Assembly (NCBI GenBank): GCA_964516325.1
Contig: CAZFAP010000054.1
Span: 1 to 26,435, forward strand
From: CAZFAP01 sp964516325
GTDB taxonomy: Bacteria > Auribacterota > JABMQX01
Direction: 5' to 3'
DNA length: 26,435 nt
Positions 23,289 to 26,435 of the stretch are shown here, in pieces. Every line of letters starts with the position of its first letter. Position 1 is the first letter of the stretch. The notes under the pieces are model-generated. The model worked only from the letters and a program-made list of their open reading frames with translations, was not told the origin of the DNA and did no database searches. A program made the translations under genes and the position numbers.

Positions 23289-24605
23289 CTAAACCTGCGG
23301 TAGCTCAAATCCCTTCCTGCGCGGGCGACCGAGAAGGCGGGACGCTTCCTCGTCGCCGATGATTTGCTCGGTCTCGCCGTCCCACCTCACCTTCCGCCCG
23401 ACGAGATAGGCGATATTTCCGAGAAGGCAACAGACCGTCGCCTTGTGGCCAAGCTCCAAATCAAGTGGCGGCTTCCTTCCCTGCTTGACAGAATCAACAA
23501 ACGTTCGCTGCCAGGGTCCGTCCTGGGCACTTTCCGGCTGCTTCTCGACGGGCGATCGCGGGTTGGAGTCGTCATAGATTTCGTAGCCGTTGCGGTCCAG
23601 GACCATCGTCGCTTTGTTGCCGTGGAAGCAGATGCCGTGCTGGTAGGGCCGCTGCTGCACGGTATGGAAATTGTTGAACCCGCGGTAGGTGAAGTGCATC
23701 ACGAAACCGGGAAACTCCCACGACGCCTCCATGGTATCGGGCGTATCGCTGATGTCATCAACCACAAACTTCCCGCCAGTGCAAACCGAAGTCTTTGGCG
23801 ATTCGACTCCCATAGCCCACAGGATGATGTCAATGTGATGAACCGCCCAGTTCGTCATCATCCCGCCACCGTAGTCGAACCACCACGAATACGACAATCG
23901 CGCCGGGTTGAAAGGAACGTAGGGAGCAGGTCCGAGCCACAAGTCCCAGTGATACCCGGGAGGCGGCTCCGAGTCGGGTCCCCGTCCAACGCGATTGGCC
24001 GTATTGTGATAGAGCCAGCATTCGACAAGGGCTATCTTACCGAGGCGGCCGGATTGAACTATTTGGACAGCCTTCTTGTAATGCTCACCGGCGCGCTGCT
24101 GCGTGCCCATCATTGTGATCACACCGTACTTGTTTGCCGCCTGAACCATTGCGCGACCTTCGACGATCGTATGCGATAGAGGCTTCTCGATGAAAATGTC
24201 CTTGCCTGCCTGACAGGCGTGAATGAACGGAAGCCCGTGCCAATGCTCCGTCGTCGCGATGACAACCGCGTCCACGTCCTTGCGCTCGAGAACATGCCGA
24301 TAATCAACTGCCCGCTCCGGGTTGCGCGGGCGTGGCGGCGCCGAGAGCATCCTCGCCAATGCTTCCATTCGCGGTTCAAGCACATCCGAGATTATCGGAA
24401 CATCAACGTCACGAAACTGGCTGAATACCCTCATCAGTTCCCGGGCTCGACGGCCGCAAGCGATGAATCCGAGCCGAACCCGCTCGCTGGCGGGACTTTC
24501 GCCGTGCGTGCGGAGCGCTGGGCCGAAAGCCGTGCTCGCCAGCGCTGCCGCGGTGTATCCCGCGCTTCTTGTAACAAACTGACGCCGAGTGATGCTCTTA
24601 CCCAT
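23289..24605 (-). CDS. Tat-exported Gfo/Idh/MocA family oxidoreductase
   Basis: A 438-residue NAD(P)-dependent dehydrogenase-type protein. TRRQFV (6-11) plus a hydrophobic stretch form a Tat leader; such leaders let cofactor-loaded proteins such as glucose-fructose oxidoreductase be exported folded. The Rossmann part begins VRLGFIACGRRA and contains VDAVVIATTEHWHG and the family signature IFIEKPLSH (Glu140-Lys141-Pro142). The C-terminal part has GGGMMTNWAVHHIDIILW, typical of the secreted sugar-active subgroup common in planctomycete-like bacteria. ATG at 24603-24605 has GAAAGGA upstream. It is convergent with the sulfatase gene (60 nt apart) and lies 52 nt after the truncated DUF6807 gene on the same strand. 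The substrate is unknown. Confidence 0.9.
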   Translation of the reverse strand: MGKSITRRQFVTRSAGYTAAALASTAFGPALRTHGESPASERVRLGFIACGRRARELMRVFSQFRDVDVPIISDVLEPRMEALARMLSAPPRPRNPERAVDYRHVLERKDVDAVVIATTEHWHGLPFIHACQAGKDIFIEKPLSHTIVEGRAMVQAANKYGVITMMGTQQRAGEHYKKAVQIVQSGRLGKIALVECWLYHNTANRVGRGPDSEPPPGYHWDLWLGPAPYVPFNPARLSYSWWFDYGGGMMTNWAVHHIDIILWAMGVESPKTSVCTGGKFVVDDISDTPDTMEASWEFPGFVMHFTYRGFNNFHTVQQRPYQHGICFHGNKATMVLDRNGYEIYDDSNPRSPVEKQPESAQDGPWQRTFVDSVKQGRKPPLDLELGHKATVCCLLGNIAYLVGRKVRWDGETEQIIGDEEASRLLGRPRRKGFELPQV

Positions 24606-24657
24606 GATTGGAAATCCTTTCTTCCGCTCGATATTCGGCTCACCGGAACCCTAATCA

Positions 24658-24903
24658 TCAGGTCAAAGGCTCTGATTTCGAATACTCCTGCCATACCCCT
24701 GCAACGTCCGCCTTCTTCGCGTCGGCAGCGTGAACGAGCACGCGATACCTCAAGCGAAGCTCCGCGCCTTTCTCAAGAGTGAAGGGCTCGTGAAAGGTGA
24801 AGGACGCCGTGATGGTCATGTTGTTCCAGTTGTGCCAGGGCGTGGGATGACGAGAATTCTTGGGGTGATCCAGAATGGCGACGCCGGATTGGACCTGCAT
24901 CGT
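24658..24903 (-). pseudogene. 3' fragment of a DUF6807 (PmoA-like) gene, cut by the CRISPR array
   Basis: The frame holds 81 recognisable C-terminal residues: GVAILDHPKNSRHPTPWHNW, ASFTFHEPFTLEKG, LRLRYRVLVHAADA and VAGVWQEY. This matches the end of DUF6807/PmoA-like proteins, which are normally around 300 residues and often secreted next to Gfo/Idh genes in these lineages. Upstream the frame runs directly into the leader-distal CRISPR repeat at 24904, so the first two thirds of the gene are missing. The frame's apparent start (24978) lies in the first spacer and is an artefact. It would have preceded the Gfo/Idh gene in one operon. Confidence 0.75.
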
Positions 24904-25481
<578 letters not shown>

Positions 25482-25499
25482 ACTGAAAAAAACAGGCAA

Positions 25500-25772
25500 T
25501 CAGGGCATCCGGACGAGAAAAAGCCCTTCGAAGTCTTCGATGGAGCGCGCCGTGCGGCCCCAACTGCGCATCTGAAATCCCTGCTCCGTGGTGCTGGTAT
25601 GAATCATCAGACACCCGCCTTCCTTTGCCTGACCGCACGCCTTTTCCCAGAGTCGGTCCCGGACCATGGCCGAAACGCGTCCCACGAATACGCCCGCCTT
25701 GGGTTCCAGGAACCACCGCGTCAATTCGCCTCGCAATGCCGGCGGCACGCGCTCAAGAATCAAAACAACCAT
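25500..25772 (-). CDS. cas2: CRISPR-associated endoribonuclease-like Cas2, type I-E
   Basis: A 90-residue protein of the Cas2e type: MVVLILERVPPALRGELTRW, LEPKAGVFVGRVSAMVRDRL and a tail with EQGFQMRSWGRTARSIEDFE. With Cas1 it forms the spacer-integration complex. ATG at 25770-25772 has a good GGAGG ribbon (CGGAGGCTGACG) directly upstream, which settles the start; longer in-frame frames run through cas1. It overlaps the end of cas1 by 20 nt. Its stop codon is only 18 nt from the leader-proximal repeat, leaving almost no room for a separate leader. Confidence 0.95.
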   Translation of the reverse strand: MVVLILERVPPALRGELTRWFLEPKAGVFVGRVSAMVRDRLWEKACGQAKEGGCLMIHTSTTEQGFQMRSWGRTARSIEDFEGLFLVRMP

Positions 25773-26435
25773 CGTCAGCCTCCGTTTCATCTGCCTCCGG
25801 AGCATGCATGCGCCCGCCTTCCACCTTTCCCTCGTCGGGGTCCCACAAGGAGCCCGGGGCGGCCGGTTGCCCGTCAAACAGTTCACCGTTCGGCTCCGCC
25901 CCTCGCTCCGGAATCCCCAGCGCCGTCTGGATATCCGGGATGATTCTTTGCAGAAGACGCGTTGAGACAAACACATCCCGGCACGTCACGCGCACCCGTC
26001 GCTCCAACTCATCCTTGCCTTCGGCGGCTGCGCGAAATGCTGCCGGGACCGTGACCTCTGTTTTGTAGAGGTCGGCGACGTCATACACGAACGACAGCAT
26101 CTTCCCGGTGTGGATAAACCCGAGCGCTGGCGAGAAGCCAGCCGAGACAACCGCGGCGTGGCAGATGCCGTAGAGGCAAGAGTTGGCGGTGGACAGCGCT
26201 CGGTTGACCGGGTCGCCGCTGCTCCAGTTGTCTCGACGGTAGCTTCGTCCCGACCAGGGGATACCGGTTTCGGTGGCGGCTCTGCCGTAAGCCTCCCGAA
26301 CGCGGATGCCCTCCATCCCGCGGATTTGGCGGAGGGTCAAGGCTGGATCGAGCTTCCCGGGAAAGCGCAACTGGTAGAGTCGGCGTATAACCTCCATGCG
26401 AAGTCTCTCGTTCGCCCACATCCGCGCCTGGTGCA
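25753..26435 (-). CDS. cas1: CRISPR-associated integrase Cas1, type I-E (5' end outside window)
   Basis: About 226 C-terminal residues of Cas1e are present, and the frame continues through the right edge of the window. The metal-binding residues of the integrase are recognisable: the glutamate in RGMEGIRVREAYG, the histidine in GFIHTGKMLSF and the aspartates in VYDVADLYKTEV. Cas1 with Cas2 inserts new spacers at the leader end of the array. The Glu/Asp-rich C-terminal extension (PEADETEADDG) is longer than the core fold needs. The gene reads toward cas2 and the array on the minus strand, the usual I-E order. Confidence 0.95.
   Translation of the reverse strand, partial: HQARMWANERLRMEVIRRLYQLRFPGKLDPALTLRQIRGMEGIRVREAYGRAATETGIPWSGRSYRRDNWSSGDPVNRALSTANSCLYGICHAAVVSAGFSPALGFIHTGKMLSFVYDVADLYKTEVTVPAAFRAAAEGKDELERRVRVTCRDVFVSTRLLQRIIPDIQTALGIPERGAEPNGELFDGQPAAPGSLWDPDEGKVEGGRMHAPEADETEADDGCFDS

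Overview
The window comes from a GC-rich, Gram-negative-type bacterium. Three proteins carry twin-arginine (Tat) leaders, there are two H-X9-DG-type pseudopilins with a prepilin peptidase, a heptose-nucleotide enzyme, secreted beta-propellers and a Tat-exported sulfatase next to a Tat-exported Gfo/Idh dehydrogenase. This mix is typical of the PVC superphylum and neighbouring uncultured lineages (Planctomycetota, Lentisphaerota, Hydrogenedentota, Sumerlaeota). No rRNA or other taxonomic marker is present, so this placement is inference.

Layout. (1) 1-1726, +: the tail of a secreted protein with a strong intrinsic terminator, then a secreted discoidin-like/glutamine-amidotransferase-like fusion. 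(2) 2156-4342, +: E1 alpha and E1 beta of a thiamine-diphosphate 2-oxo acid dehydrogenase; E1 alpha has a Tat leader. (3) 4368-5892, +: a HicBA toxin-antitoxin pair behind a near-consensus promoter, then what looks like the remnant of a nucleotidyltransferase-type gene pair running into a pseudopilin gene. (4) 6129-6917, -: a lone iolB-like gene. (5) 7102-12931, +: a housekeeping cluster of aroQ, an M24 peptidase, accB, accC, an Asp23-family protein and amaP, followed by a pyrophosphate-type phosphofructokinase. (6) 13155-15602, +: a PQQ-like propeller protein with internal membrane helices and an RfaE2-like nucleotidyltransferase with an altered HxGH motif. (7) 15636-18126, -: a membrane zinc-ribbon protein, aroE and a prepilin peptidase, apparently one operon. 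(8) 18127-18859: a gene-free stretch full of short palindromes and dispersed repeats. (9) 18860-23228, +: a second pseudopilin, a secreted beta-propeller and a Tat-exported sulfatase. (10) 23289-26435, -: Gfo/Idh oxidoreductase, a truncated DUF6807/PmoA-like gene, a type I-E CRISPR array (10 repeats, 9 spacers of exactly 32 nt), cas2 and the 3' part of cas1.

The most unusual item is the prepilin peptidase at 15636-16706. A complete biotin-carrier-like domain sits directly before its catalytic GxGD motif. The domain aligns without gaps to the C-terminal domain of the AccB encoded 6 kb away (33 of 77 identities by hand count), but the biotin-accepting lysine is replaced. Next are the Tat-tagged E1 alpha, the HxGH-to-DxHH change in RfaE2, and a CRISPR array that abuts a broken gene on one side and leaves only 18 nt of non-coding sequence before cas2 on the other.

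Functional links: the prepilin peptidase could process both pseudopilins. AccB and AccC supply the biotin carboxylase half of acetyl-CoA carboxylase. AroQ and AroE are both shikimate-pathway enzymes. The sulfatase, Gfo/Idh and DUF6807 genes suggest extracytoplasmic breakdown of sulfated or decorated carbohydrates. All functional assignments come from reading the translated sequence; no searches were run.
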